In this document: positions 10,441 to 21,990 of the stretch, piece by piece
How positions within the stretch are numbered: position 1 is the first letter of the stretch
Layout of the letters: every line of letters starts with the position of its first letter
Assembly: GCA_020536535.1 (NCBI GenBank)
Contig: JAHLWZ010000901.1
Coordinates: forward strand, 1-53,523
Direction of reading: 5' to 3'
Source of the DNA: Pelomyxa schiedti
Lineage: Eukaryota; Evosea; Pelobiontida; Pelomyxidae
DNA length: 53,523 nt
Program-made: the position numbers and the translations under genes
The notes under the pieces: model-generated
Databases searched by the model: none
The model's input: the letters and a program-made list of their open reading frames with translations, nothing else
Told to the model about the DNA's origin: nothing

Positions 10441-11370
10441 ATGGCACTGAAATGTGGAGATCTTGTATTTTGCGTGCTTGTTGGATGTATGGCGATTATG
10501 GCGGCAGTGGAGTGTGTCAGTGTTGACGTGGGCAATATTGGGTACGTTACTGGGCCGTCCCTGTGTTGCCCTACTGCGTATTTGCAACTGACGGCAATAT
10601 CCGCTGATGAGAGAGCTTTCATTGACTCTATGGTTTGCTTTTGCTCTCTTTGTTTTTCGTGGCAATAGGTTCCTCATCCTTTTATTATGTTTGTACTTGT
10701 TATTCCGTTGGTTAAAGCTCAATATCATTTGTAGGTAGGGACTTCTGATCAACTATTTATCGAGCTTCGCTCTTGCGTCGAGCAGTTATTTTCGTAAGCT
10801 ATAATTCGCACATTACCAATCTAATTATGTGCATATAAGGAATTACTGTGCCGACTGCTCAGAGAGAGTCATTATTTCTGGAATCATTGACGCAAACATG
10901 AACAACATTCGGAGGGTTGGAGACATATGGTCCTCCTCGATTCTGGCACAAACTTCTCTTACCTGGGTTCCCTCTCTTCTGCCTGCTTGCACAATGGAGC
11001 ACTCTGCACCTCAGCTAATTGGCCGATTGAACGCATTTGTCAATTACACTCTTGTAAGTGGTTTTCAGCAATCATCCTTTTCTCCTCTCACATAGGACAG
11101 CCCCTAATAGGTAACGTTCCGGCTCTAGGGAAATCCAGCTTCACTTTAGCTGCCGACTTTGCCAACAGTACCCTCACGAAGATATGCCAAGACCCTGCCA
11201 GTGTGAACCCAGAGCTTTCACGTGAGTGCCTACAGCTTCTGGATCAGTGCAACGAACTTCGGGCTGTGTCACAGATATGGGTGTTTGGCACAATGATCAA
11301 TGACAAGAGGTTGCTGCTTGAGGAACGACTCGTGCAAGCCTCTGAAGCCATTTACGAGGCATGCCCCTAA
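10441..11370 (+). CDS. Secreted protein of unknown family, Cys-containing
   Basis: Four exons join in frame. Exon 1 (from 10441) starts MALKCGDLVFCVLVG and has a hydrophobic signal peptide ending near AAVECVSV. It leads through VGTSDQLFIELRSC, then NYCADCSERVIISG, to the last exon starting PLIGNVPALGKSSF and ending ASEAIYEACP. The stop is TAA at 11368-11370. The upstream ATG at 10342 is in the same frame, but the 10441 start is preferred because it puts the hydrophobic core at the N-terminus. Cysteines (CADC, C-Q-D, EC, QC, AC) and Asn-X-Thr sites such as NYT and NST fit an extracellular or lumenal protein of about 240 aa. The next gene is a lysosomal-type protease on the same strand. No family recognised. 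Confidence 0.65.
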
Positions 11371-11497
11371 AGCAATGAATAACTGTCAACTTTTTTCCCG
11401 TACTTTGTAGTACCTCTCATTTCCGTGTTGTTAGCATGTTGTTATTCCCACCCGAACATCTAGAATCACACCGGGCAGAGAAAGACGTTCTTTTAAC

Positions 11498-12799
11498 ATG
11501 AGCTGGCGGTTGGCCGTTGTCTGGGGGTTGTGTGCGCTTGGCCTCTGCAGTGTTTCCTCGTGCTGCGGCACGCACCCCGCGGGGGCGTGGCACAAGCTGG
11601 AGGCGGAGGTGGTCTCTGAGCTGGGCGCGGGGCGGCAGCAGCAGCCCGGCTACGTGGGGGCGCGGGCCGGGGCCCAGCTGGTTGCTGCCGCCCCCGAGTC
11701 GTACGACTTGAGGAATGTGGACGGCATAAGCTATGTGGGGCCAATACGCAGCCAGATGGTTCCCATTTACTGCGGGAGCTGGTATGCCAACTGTTAGTTG
11801 ATCCGTTCTGTTAATAGAACATATATACGTGCTGCTACTATTTTTTCGAAATTTTTTTGTTAAATTAAATTCGAATTTCAAGCTGGGCTTTTGCAGCTAC
11901 GAGCTGTATTAACGACAGGCTGAAGTTGTACAGAAAGGTGTGGAACTTGCGATTAATTTATTTGCAGATGTACTTATTGCTTTAGAACGCATTTACGGAT
12001 GTTATGTTGTCGCCTCAAGCTCTTCTGAATTGTGGGAACGCTGGAGACTGTGATGGGGGATCTTCTCTCTTGGCATTTAAGTACATGTACGAAGTAGGGA
12101 TTCCTGATGGTTGGCATATTATTACGGGGCCAAGCAACGCTAAACTGTGGTTCAGAGTCCTGTGCCCCGTATCAGGCTGCCAAATTTGTATGTGATCCAA
12201 TTTCGCAGTGCCGTTTCTGCAATGATTGGGATCAAGGATGTACTGTATGTGAATTATCTTTCAACTTGTCACTGATGCAGTTGGTACCTAGGTCATTACC
12301 AATTATCCAGTGTACAAAGTTTCGGCGTACGGCTTCTTAGAGAAAGACAAAATTTCCGACATGGAGCAGGCTATGAAAGACGGTCGTAGCGTAAATAGTA
12401 CTTCACATGAATTGACTATAAATTCCAGAGATATACAATAATGGCCCCATTGCATGTAATATGGCCACCTATCCAGAATGGGACTGGTCAGTAGCGGCAT
12501 ACTTTTTTAGTTATCAGAACTCTTTTTGCCATAGGTACACAGATGGAATTATAATGGCCCAGCCATATAACAACACAAACCACCTTGTGGCCGTTTCCGG
12601 ATGGGATACAGACCCCGATTCCGGAGTTCCATACTGGATTGGTATGATCCCCTATCCCCAGATAAATCTCTCAACTTATTTCGCAGTGAGAAACAGCTTC
12701 GGATCCTTCTGGGGTATGAACGGCTGGTTCTACATAGAACGTGGAGTGAATGCCCTTGGAATAGAATCCGGTTGTGCCTGGGCAGATCCACTAGTGTAA
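11498..12799 (+). CDS. Cathepsin Z/X-like papain-family cysteine protease
   Basis: Eight or so exons give about 330 aa. A signal peptide (MSWRLAVVWGLCALGLCS) and a short Cys-containing pro-region lead to YDLRNVDGISYVGPIR, the cathepsin Z entry. The split codon at the first intron creates the active-site YCGSCWAFA. CGNAGDCDGGSS, the catalytic His in NHLVAVSGW and the Asn in VRNSFGSFWG all follow. The tail ends ADPLV with TAA at 12797-12799, as in cathepsin Z. Insertions that define cathepsin Z (near PDESC and YNNGPIACNM) are present. All catalytic residues are kept, so an active lysosomal or secreted carboxypeptidase-type protease is expected. The pro-region is brief, which is also a feature of the family. 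Exon 1 is G+C-rich compared with the rest. Confidence 0.9.
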
Positions 12800-12999
12800 A
12801 TGGGCATTGCAGCCCAACAGATTCCAGATTTCACCGAGAATTTTCCAGCGATTCAGAAATTTTGGTGTTTGGTGGTGCTGTGCACTTCGACACAAAAACG
12901 TCGTTGGGTGTTGTAAACACAAACGAGTGCCTTGATTTTTTTGGCTTTCAGTTGGGCGACAGAACCAGCACTCTGAGAGAAACTAGTTGGTAGGAGGAA

Positions 13000-14455
13000 A
13001 TGAGTAACGTGATCAGCGAGATCAAGAGGATCAGTGCACGGGAGATGGGGATGAACGTGGCGGGCACGGCGGCGTCGTGGCACGAGGGGTACAAAAACTC
13101 GGCTTACATTTACGTTGGTGGCATTTCATTTGATCTGAATGAGGGTGACCTTGTCACTGTATTCTCTCAGTATGGACAGGGTGTGCATGTGGTTTTGCTT
13201 TTTTTTTTGTTGTTCATGTAAAATTTTTTTTTTTTTTTTTTTTTTTTGTTTTGTTTTGTTTACAATATCTCGCAACATGTTATTATTCTGAAGTTGTGGC
13301 GGTATTTCTGTGCCGATTTGGGAATAACAGTCTCATGTTCACTCTCTTTTGAATAGTTACGGACTGCAACTTGATGCGGGACAAGGTGACTGGCAAGTCG
13401 AGAGGGTTTGCCTTCATCAAGTATGCTGACACACGTAGTACTGTACTTGCTGTAGATAATTTCAATGGCATCAAACTGTTAGGTCGACAGCTAAGGCATG
13501 CCGTCTCCCCGCTTTTGGCTATCCCTAAATATCCTCTTATAATTTTTTTTATAGAGTAGACCATGTTAAAAAGTACAAGCGTAAAGAGGAAGACCCAAAT
13601 AAAAGTGATGAAGATAAGAAAGAATCTGACACCGAGGTTTGGGGTCATGACAAACACCCAACAGATGCAACTGAACTGGATTCTGCAATCAAAGAGAAAA
13701 AGAAGCTTGACAAAATGGAGAGAAAAAGGCTGAAAAAAGAAAAAAAAAAAGAAAAACACAAACGCAGAACGGAAGGAGAAACAACAATCCAGAGGATCCA
13801 ACGCAGATTAGCAAAGTGTGATGCTATAGACAAAAAAACTGATCTCACAGAGGAAGAGCAGCATTATAACCTTCTAAAACGCATCCACTTGGAGAAGCTT
13901 CTCAAAAAAGAGACAAGGAAGCAGAAGTTGGCCGCAGAACAGACTTCAACAGCCACCGCTCTTGAACCACCAACAGCTACAACAACAACAACTACATCAA
14001 CAACCACAACATCCACTTCTGGAGCCGCAGCAGCACCTTCCACTTCCCGAAGAAATGATGCGGAAGTACAATCACGAAGTGGGAAGGAGACAGGACCCAC
14101 AGCACGTGCTGAAAGTGATTCAGGCAGAAAAGACAAGGAGACCACCTCCAATGGCAAAGGAGAAAGGGATAGAGGTAGAGACCGAGATAGGGACAGGGAC
14201 AGGGATAGGGAAAGCGACAGAAGCAGAGATAGAGATAGAGATAGGAGCAGGGAGAGGGATAGAGATAAAGAAAGAGACAGAGACCGATACAGGGAAAGAG
14301 AAAGAGACCGAGACAGAGGGCAAAGAGACAGGGACAGGGACAGAGATAGACGTCGAGGGCATGACAGTGATGAAGAAAGAGGCACTGACAGAAAGCGGTC
14401 GGGCTCTGCAAGTGGTTTGGACAATGACCCAAAAAGACCAAGGAACTCCCACTAG
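13000..14455 (+). CDS. RBMX2: RBMX2/Ist3-type RRM splicing factor (U2 snRNP-associated, RES complex)
   Basis: The N-terminus has the Ist3 signature: a lead helix ([13 protein letters not shown]), [17 protein letters not shown] (RNP2), FSQYGQ, then [11 protein letters not shown] (RNP1) and [19 protein letters not shown], closing with VDHVKKYKR after a GC-AG intron. The first intron (about 13181-13356) has a long T-run. The C-terminus is lysine-rich, then T/S-rich, then has about 90 residues of alternating Arg and Asp/Glu (RDRDRDRE type) typical of spliceosomal RS-like tails, ending RPRNSH with TAG 14453-14455. In yeast and humans this protein joins the RES complex, which helps activate the spliceosome and retain pre-mRNA. 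The acidic-basic tail is longer than in yeast. Confidence 0.9.
13496..13554 (+). other. GC-AG intron in the RBMX2-like gene
   Basis: The conserved RRM end reads GRQLR then VDHVKKYK. The only join that keeps it is CTAAG/GCATGC at the 5' end and TTATAG/AGTAGACC at the 3' end, giving a 59-nt intron with a GC donor. The intron has a CCCTAAAT branch-like site and a T-run before the AG. No GT donor nearby restores the frame. Confidence 0.8.
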
Positions 14456-14517
14456 TCTTCGTGTTTACTTGTGCAAAGATAAATTCACAATAAATAAACA
14501 CTGGATTTTAGTTCTTT

Positions 14518-17171
14518 CAGTCCTTATACAAGTTTTCTATGAGCTGTGCGTATCTGGCGGAAATGGCGGCCCTCTTGAGTTTCAGGGCAGAAGTGACCAA
14601 ACCAGTCTCTGGTGTCCACTCGTCACCTATAATAGCAACACGCGCAACTCGTTGATTGCGGGGAATCTGTTTGCGGGGTTAGTTTCTTTTGTGGGCAATC
14701 ATCAGTATTAATACGTGGGTTTCCTCGGCAGTGTGCTCGAGGGACTCCATCACTGCTTTATTTAATGCAGGATTCTGACATGCCTTGGCAAACTCCTCGG
14801 GGTCCTGGGTTTTGGTCAAACAAAAAAAAATGATGGAAAAAATGGATTCCAACTGGGAACTTCTTCTTGTAGAAACTTTCCACGCGAGTCTTTGCTGGAA
14901 GGATTAGAGCTACAGCGTAGTCTCGAGTGCTATCAGCGCACAGACAAATGTTCTCCACAAAGGAGCTTCGTGAGTAACTGCATTCTAGTTTCTCCAATCT
15001 TATTGTGTCTCAGCTGTTGACTGAAAAGCAAACACATACGGAAGGTATTCACCATGAGCAAGCTTGACTACGTTCTTCTTTCTGTCTATAATTTCTAGGC
15101 AACCATCAGGGTGGATCTAAGTGCCAAATCAGAACAGGCAAAGAAATTGACGCGTACCCTGCCAATGTCACCAGTACACAGATAACCATCACTTGAAAAA
15201 ACTTCAGCACTGTGTTACATAAGTCTAACCACGGAGTTAAAGGCATAAATACGTTTCAGCAGGAAGCTTGAAGTATCCGCGAGCAATCTGATTTCCCCGC
15301 ACACATACTTCACCAGCTGGGTAAGGCTTTGACTTGCTTGTATAGTCCAGTTCGGGTACATCTTTCAGTTTGATATCTACCCCGATTTAGGATAATAATT
15401 GTTCTATTTTCTTTAATAAATGCAGGGATGGTTTTCACACCACAACTGCAAACGGGGGCACCACATCTCCCAAAGGTGCAGTCATCCAAATCCGACATAG
15501 TTATCACAGATGCAGTTTCAGTCATACCGTAACCTCCAAGACAAGGGCAGGAAAAGCATGCAGTAAAGAAGCGCTGTGTATTTCTTGACAGAGGGGCTCC
15601 CCCTGTAACGAGGAGGCGTAGTCTTCCACCAAGGGAGGCTTGTATCTTGCGGAATATAATTTTATCCAACAGCCCACATAAAATCTTAGCAAGAAAAGTG
15701 TATCTGAGACGTCCTGGCAACTCTTAGTAAGATAAAATTTCATTGATATGTACCAACAAGTCTCATTTTAAGAGTAATCCCAACATGGAACAGAACTCTG
15801 ACTGGAAAGCTTTGCCGTCGAATTTTTGCATATAACCCCTTTCGAATCTTCTCATAGACAGCAGGAACTGCACAAATAACAGTAGGACGCAGCTCTGCAA
15901 TATCACCTAGACAGTTGACAACGAATTCATCAGTAAGAGTACGACGATTCTACAGTATGTCAGAATAAAGCAAGTACACATTCGACCTACAGCAAAGCCA
16001 ATTTTTGAGTTGTGGCCTATCTGAATAAACTCTGAAAGGATTTCAAAGATATGGGCACTTGGAAGGAAGGCCAAGTAAGTTTCGTCAGGAAAGTCTCCAA
16101 TTTTTGCGCAATGGTGTGTAGCAGTCCCTCCAGATAGGACGTTCGCGTGTGTAAGTACAACGCCTTTTGGTACTCCTGTTGTTCCGGATGTGTACCTAGG
16201 AGGGCTAAGTTTAGATACTTCCACTCTCCACACACATTACAATGCAGTCGTCATCAGCTTTTGGAGGTACATGTTCTACTGGATGTTGCTGTCCAAGAAT
16301 TTCGAGGTCAGCGTAGGTAATAAGTCTAACACCCTTTGAGACGAGTTGGTCAACATGTGTTTGATCTGCATCTCCCTTGTAGATTATTGTGTGAATATTA
16401 TGCCCTGGTCTATCAAGTAGTTTCAGCAACTAGATTCGGTCATTGAGCAACCAAGTATCGAAGAACGCTACCGTGGGAAGTAGATCGTGGCTGGTAAATA
16501 AAACTTCCAGTTGAGTTTGACTGAAGGCATGCGCAATTCCATCAAGGCCAATATTGGCATACACTGTAGTGCCGACCATGGATTGAGCAAAAACTGCATT
16601 TAAGAGCATGGACCACTCAACACATGTATCACAGTAGAAGCCAACAAAGTTCCCTGGCTGTAGGCCAAGAGCCCTCAACCCTGATGCAAGGGCAGTAACC
16701 CTAACAGATACTTGTTTGAAAGTCAACCACTTGTACGGGCTTAAAGTGTATTTCTCTAAGGTCCGACCGTCAATGGTCTGTGAAGTGACTGTCAAAAAAA
16801 AAAAAAAAAACCACATGGGACGAGACCGTTGGAATGGTCGCTAGTACGGAACGATAGCCAAAAAGGGGTCTATCGGGGTTTTCTGCAACCTGTCTCCAAA
16901 ACATATCGTACAAACTCACTGACCCGTCATCAGATTTTGGGCACAACGGTCTCTTTTCCTAGATGTAACAACACAATTAAGCAAATAACTTCCACAGAAA
17001 TGGACATACCAAGGGACCATAAGAACGACAAAGTACGTGGGAACAACATCTGAGGTCTCCATTTTCTATTCTAACGCCTCTCTGGGGTTTCTTTGCCAAC
17101 AGTGCTTTAAGGTAGTCCACTAGTAGTACGAGCCCCGAAAAAGCGACACCCCACAACCACCAGCTCGCCAT
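14518..17171 (-). CDS. Long-chain acyl-CoA synthetase (ACSL type)
   Basis: The protein starts [20 protein letters not shown], a membrane anchor, and follows the ACSL order: [23 protein letters not shown], the AMP-binding P-loop [69 protein letters not shown] and near the end [17 protein letters not shown]. The stop is TGA (minus) at 14518-14520. The motifs needed to make the acyl-adenylate and to bind CoA are present, so it should be active on endoplasmic reticulum or peroxisome membranes. At least eight introns are present. Its 3' end faces that of the RBMX2-like gene with 62 bp between, and its ATG is only 8 bp after the stop of the upstream gene. Confidence 0.9.
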
Positions 17172-17179
17172 GGTACCAC

Positions 17180-18176
17180 TTAATACTGCTAAATAAACAA
17201 AAAAAAAGATCTTGTTTGGGAAATTTCCTTCTTACCTTGACAAAACTCAACGGCTCCGTCTTCCAAGAACATTCTTAAATTGTACTTTTGTCCTCAACTG
17301 GCATTCGCGTAACTTCGTGCCTTTTCACCCCCCCTACCAAGTTGACCCACAATTTCCTCCGCCGCATTCGGGGTGCGGAGATGACGAGCCCAACTTGGCA
17401 TGTACGCCGATGATTTGTTCATCCACAACATCAAAGCGCGATTGTGTTGTGGACAATCAACTGCGCTGTACCCTTTGCACAAAAAACCCATAATCCATCT
17501 CGCAATGTCTGCCACGCCGCCTTGCTCGGGACTGGGACTGCACAGATCTGGCAGTGGTGCATGGACGCCGTGCCAGCCTTCTAAATCTCCGGCAATCATC
17601 GTGTCTTGCGTAATTGTGGGTGCCACAAATCTAGTGCAGCGTGACGATTGCAACGATCCAATCGTTGTTTATAGGGTTTTTCCTGGGTTTTTTTGGTTTT
17701 GAAACATACACAAAAAGTAAAATAACTAAAGGTGGAATCAAGGGAAGAAGCCCAAACACCAGTCCAACATAATACATGTGACCCAACTTGGAATTACTCG
17801 TTTTCAATACAGTGTAGAAGAAACCAAACGCTATCATTCTCGGTACTATTTTATTTCTTCTTTTCGTTTCTAACTTTGGTAAGGTGTGGGATTACAATGA
17901 AACCACGGCAGATAATTTTCTGGGAGCAACAGCTGTACTTCACCGTATCTTCATTATGATTACTAATCAAGAAATAGTTTTCTTTGCAAGAGGTTTCCGC
18001 TGCTCCAACATCACATGCACTTTCCCTTAGCGGAGTTGAGAAAGGAGTTCTTAACATTATCATTTCTTGTTCTGAACCGTAGTCTTCTTCACAATCTTGG
18101 AAACCGCCACTAAAATAATGCCCTTAGCGTTAGCAACTCCTTTGCTACTGCCACCTCGCCAATGGCACCTAAGCAT
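17180..18176 (-). CDS. Membrane protein of unknown family
   Basis: Exon joins give MLSGGFQDCEEDYGSEQE, a Cys-containing segment (ESACDVGAAETSC, then YSCCSQKIICR), a hydrophobic region (MYYVGLVFGLLPLIPPLVI) and a C-terminal part with WIMGFLCKGYSAVDC, ending EPLSFVKQY before TAA at 17180-17182. Each join uses a GT-AG intron of about 45-80 nt that keeps the frame: 17224-17178 region, 17340-17290 region, a GTATGT donor near 17708, a GTTTCA donor near 17902, and the first intron at about 18168-18110. The start ATG at 18176 falls inside the first exon of the divergent plus-strand gene. No family recognised. The exon model has not been tested. Confidence 0.5.
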
Positions 18177-19209
18177 AATAAGCCTCTGTCAACATCCTCA
18201 GCCAAGATCGATGTTGTGCCACAGACTGAGCGGTCACACTCCGAAGTTCCTCCGCAACCACCTTTACAAACAATAGAGGCGTGCACTTCCGCAATGTATC
18301 AGCCCTATCCAGCTCAGCCTAGCTACCAGTCCTACCCCCCTTCTCAACAGCCAGGCCAGCTGGAATATCCCGGGTCCGAGCCTCCGGCTCTCAGCCCCAT
18401 TCCTTATCCTACACCAGGATATACAATGTACCAACAACCAGGTCAACTGATGACAACTTTACCTGGATCGCCTAGTTTAGTCCCAACACCTGTTGTTCCT
18501 ACAATATCACCAATCCAAAAGATTATCCCAAATCCTTTGGTTAGTTGCTCATCCACTTCTACATTTTAATATGGTTACTAGAGAGAGCCTGTTGAAATAC
18601 TTTGGTGCATGGGCTTCATTATGACATCAGGTTCAGAAAAAAAATTCTTTTCACTGGATAAAAGTATGCAAACCCCCGCTTCAGGTATCTTCCATTTTAA
18701 CAAGTGACAGAAAACAAACTGTACAAGTCTGTCAACCACATAATGGCTCTAAAGCCCCGGTTTGAAATTGTTGATTGCACTACAAAGGAGAAAATATTAA
18801 ATGGCGTTTATGTATGCATGCAAGCAGGCTTATCCTCCAATTTTCACAATTTCTAGTCTGACTCTGGTTCCAAGCCGAAATTTATTCTTATGAAAGGGGA
18901 TAAGGAGATAGGACAAGTAGCCAGGGGAAGGAAGATCAAATGTGCAGGGGAAAAAATCGAAATGAAAGGGGAGCTACTTGATCTTAATTCTCACTGTGAG
19001 AAATTCTATCCATTCAAACATGCCACTAAACCCTATCCTCAGTCGAATTCAAGGACACCAAGCAAATCGTTGTTTCTTTGAGGAGGGAGAAGAGGTACTC
19101 CCTGGACTCCCATGTGACCATCCCAGTTGGCTCTGATATTGCACTTGCTCTCGGCATCATTAATGCCATTTCAATATCCGAGATCACAGGAAACAATCGT
19201 AGGGTTTAA
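18162..19209 (+). CDS. LURP-one/scramblase-like (LOR domain) protein with Pro-rich N-terminus
   Basis: The first exon (from 18162) gives MAPKHNKPLSTSSAK and a P/Y/Q-rich stretch (YPAQPSYQSYPPSQQPGQ) like the N-termini of phospholipid scramblases. The C-terminal exons read MALKPRFEIVDCTTKEKI, FILMKGDKEIGQVARG, EFKDTKQIVVSL, YSLDSHVTIPVGSDIALALG and end GNNRRV with TAA at 19207-19209. The VPxGxDxALALxxxxAI ending is typical of the LOR/Tubby-like beta-barrel fold. The joins at about 18800 (GTTTAT donor) and 18998 (GTGAGA donor) keep the frame; the exon between 18570 and 18700 is uncertain. Proteins of this fold bind membranes or act in lipid movement and defence. The role here is not shown. Confidence 0.7.
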
Positions 19210-19281
19210 CTACACCAACACCGGCAATCAGGATGTTTCCGAGAAGAAGTTAAAACAAAAACCACAAAAAAGTCAGGTTTA

Positions 19282-20483
19282 ATGGACCAACGGACATGGT
19301 CACAGGTTTTGGAGTATGTGTTTTTCTTTTGATACTTTGGCACACGATGGTAACAGACTCGGGTGTTGCCCTCAGATTCTGTGATGTGGGTACACTATTG
19401 AGGCTGATGCACGTGAACAGAGCACTCCGAGCAGCAGTGCTCAGCAACCCCTGGACCACCTTGTTTCGTATTGCCAACACATTGGCACAGCAGACCAGTT
19501 CTGATACCGGTTCAACTGCTACTTCTACTTCTGCTTCTGCTTCGGCTTCATCTTCAGATTCTGTTGGTGAGGGTGACGAGGAGGGCGAGAACGGCGGGAG
19601 CCGAGCTTGTGCCGAATTGGTGGGTATTTGGAAGTCCGGGGGTTCTGTGAATGTCCCTGGATCCGACCACTTTTTCAGTGCTTGCTTGTACTGCAAGGTA
19701 TGTATGTACTAAATATGGCTGCGTGAATTTGTACGAGCTTAATGGTGATTTTATAAAATATTTGAATTCCGCAGTACTGTACAGTCTAAATGCATAATAT
19801 GCGGCTTGGGGACCAAGTGGCTGGAGAGTTTGAGGAAGCCGTTGGCATTTACGGTTCCACTGCACATGGCGTCTGTTCTCCACGATTACATGCATACTCG
19901 GAATCTCCCATCGTCACCTGGCTGCTGCTCCCGCCTGCGGTGGTTTCTGTTTCATACTAGTTTTACAGGGGAAGAACGCAGCCAGTCAAAAATCGACCCT
20001 TCTAACATTCGTATGGGATGGAAACATGGCGTCGTAGCAACTTTCTTGCTGCCAACAGATATCCCTCTGATAATATCCTGTAAAACTCATTGGAATGGGT
20101 TAGCCTTGTTTTTCTCCAGATTTATAATAAATGAGAGTTTGGAAGAAACCTGAAACTAAACACACCACATCATTCAACAGTGTTGAAAAAACAACTAACC
20201 CAAGTATTATAGATCCAGCAATCCCCCAAGACACCGCACTACCTTCAAGTTTGGCAATCCAGTTGTGCTGAAAACAACAACCGAAGAATCACTCTTTATA
20301 GCATCAGATATTTTCACTGAGCAACCTACAGACAGGCCAAAGCTGGATAAATTTGCTGCAGTGCTTTCTATAGACACCAACCACTTCCGTATGGCTCTTG
20401 ACTTGTTGTTGCAAAGCACATCAAGAATTGCTAGACAAAATGCCTACGAGAAAAGGAAGAATGGGAGGAGGACAGACGAATAA
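19282..20483 (+). CDS. F-box-like protein with a CxxC zinc-binding-like segment
   Basis: Splicing gives MDQRTWSQVLEYVFCDVG followed by LLRLMHVNRALRAAVLSNPW, which has the spacing of an F-box (Leu-rich helix, then V-N-R-x-x-R). A low-complexity S/T/A, then acidic stretch follows. Across the next intron come CLYCKSKCIICG, a possible zinc site, and a longer region ending RKNGRRTDE with TAA at 20481-20483. F-box proteins select substrates for SCF ubiquitin ligases, and that is a reasonable guess here. The gene faces the next one tail to tail with 47 bp between. Start chosen because a donor GT/GTTTTT and acceptor CCCTCAG keep the F-box helix intact. Confidence 0.6.
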
Positions 20484-20530
20484 AAAAAAAGATTCAAAAA
20501 AGTTTGTTTCTTTGGGAGAGTGCTTCTGCT

Positions 20531-21823
20531 TTAGAAGATAACACCAGGCCGCTCTAACATGGCATTTTTTGATGCACATATTTGTGCATGCTGGATTGCT
20601 GCTTGCATTGCAGCAGTTTTTTCGGCTGGCGTGGAGAGGTGGAGCCAGTTTTGCTGGTGAAGGGTATATGCAAGCCCAGCGGTGAATACATCACCACAAC
20701 CAATAGTGTTTACAGGTTTCACTGGAATAGCAGTTACTAAGGTTGGTGCCTTTGGGTGCAGCATACCAAGAGTAGGTACAGCTTCGTGAATCACACCGTC
20801 AGTATCTATCCACAGTGTTGGCAAATGGCCATGAGTTACAATGGATGTGATTCCTTTCTCTCGGAGGAGACGCAACATCTCTCTGTAATAATTAATACTT
20901 GGGATAACTACGAATGCTACTTCTCGATGTCTTTTTGTAACAATGGATCGGCAGATGCTTCTGAGCCAGGCTTCCGACCACAGAAAGTTTCTGCAAATTC
21001 AGAAAAATTGGGTTTGATGATGTCAGGCCTGTGATCGATAGAGTTTACAAGATCTGCACCCCTTTATTTATATAAGTAAAACGGATAATAAAAAAAGAGA
21101 AGCAAGCCTGTAATCGATGATAACAAGTGCACCACTGGCTTTAGCCTCTTTAACAAGATTGGGGAAGAACTGAGGCGAAAAGCCGGGAGCCTTAGACCCT
21201 GAAATGACAACCTGAAAAGATGGAGATTGAGACACATAACACCCGAATACTGCATACTGTGTGACACGACGGTAGCAATCGAGTGAACATTTCTCTCAAG
21301 GCAGTCTCCGTTGAAGGGCTGATCACTCTTCCCTCCTCAACAACCTCAGTTGTGGAAGGGGGACTTTCACCAAGAAGGGTGTAGCAAGTCCGGATATCCG
21401 CTTCTGTTTCAGCATAACGTACATCAATGTGGTCCTTTTATGGTCACTCCACTTCAAAGGGTACTGAAAACATATAGGAAGTCGGACATACAGCTCTAGC
21501 AAGGGAGAGGAACAATTCTCTGGAATCACCACCGGCTTGGCACAGGTGCAAAACCGGGGCACCCAACTGAGCCAGTACTCTGCTCACATTGATTCCCTTC
21601 CCTGTACGAAAATACCGTCATCAAACCAACGCAGCCACAAACAGGCGTGAAAGCGAAGTGAAGAAGTGAAGTGAAGCCACCAACCAGACGCGTCGAGCCT
21701 GTGTCGTGTCGCCCTGTTCACTTCGCCAAGAGTCACAGTGGGCAGCGTGAGGGTCCTCTGCAATGTGGGGTTCACACACACAGTCAAGAAGTTGCTCGGA
21801 TCTTCTCTACTACCGGTGGCCAT
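20531..21823 (-). CDS. PfkB-family sugar kinase
   Basis: The start MATGSREDPSNFLTVCVNPT leads to VNRATRHRLDASG and, after an intron, KGINVSRVLAQLGAPVLHLC, the N-terminal PfkB pattern (G-x-G/K-x-N-V-A/S). The C-terminal exon contains VNTIGCGDVFTAGLAY, the PfkB signature with the catalytic Asp in GCGD, and ends ERPGVIF at 20531. The CVNPT/LQRTL start is closest to the 1-phosphofructokinase/tagatose-6-phosphate kinase branch, which acts on phosphosugars. The substrate cannot be read from sequence. Several introns are present, and exons between 21600 and 20900 were only partly joined. Confidence 0.8.
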
Positions 21824-21990
21824 GTGGGGTGGTGGGTTTTTTGGTTTTGTTTGACGAAAGAACGCGGAAAAACCGAGTTGCCAAACGGCCAGGGGAATTC
21901 TGTAAAAATCAAAAAGCGGTTTGACGGTCCATCAAACCGAAAAAAATCACAGAAAGGAAGAAAAGGAAAAAAAAAACAACCGTTGACAGG

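Noticed and set aside
13864-14424. 186-aa minus-strand frame rich in Ser and Leu
   Set aside because: It is the shadow of the RD/RE repeats in the RBMX2-like gene.
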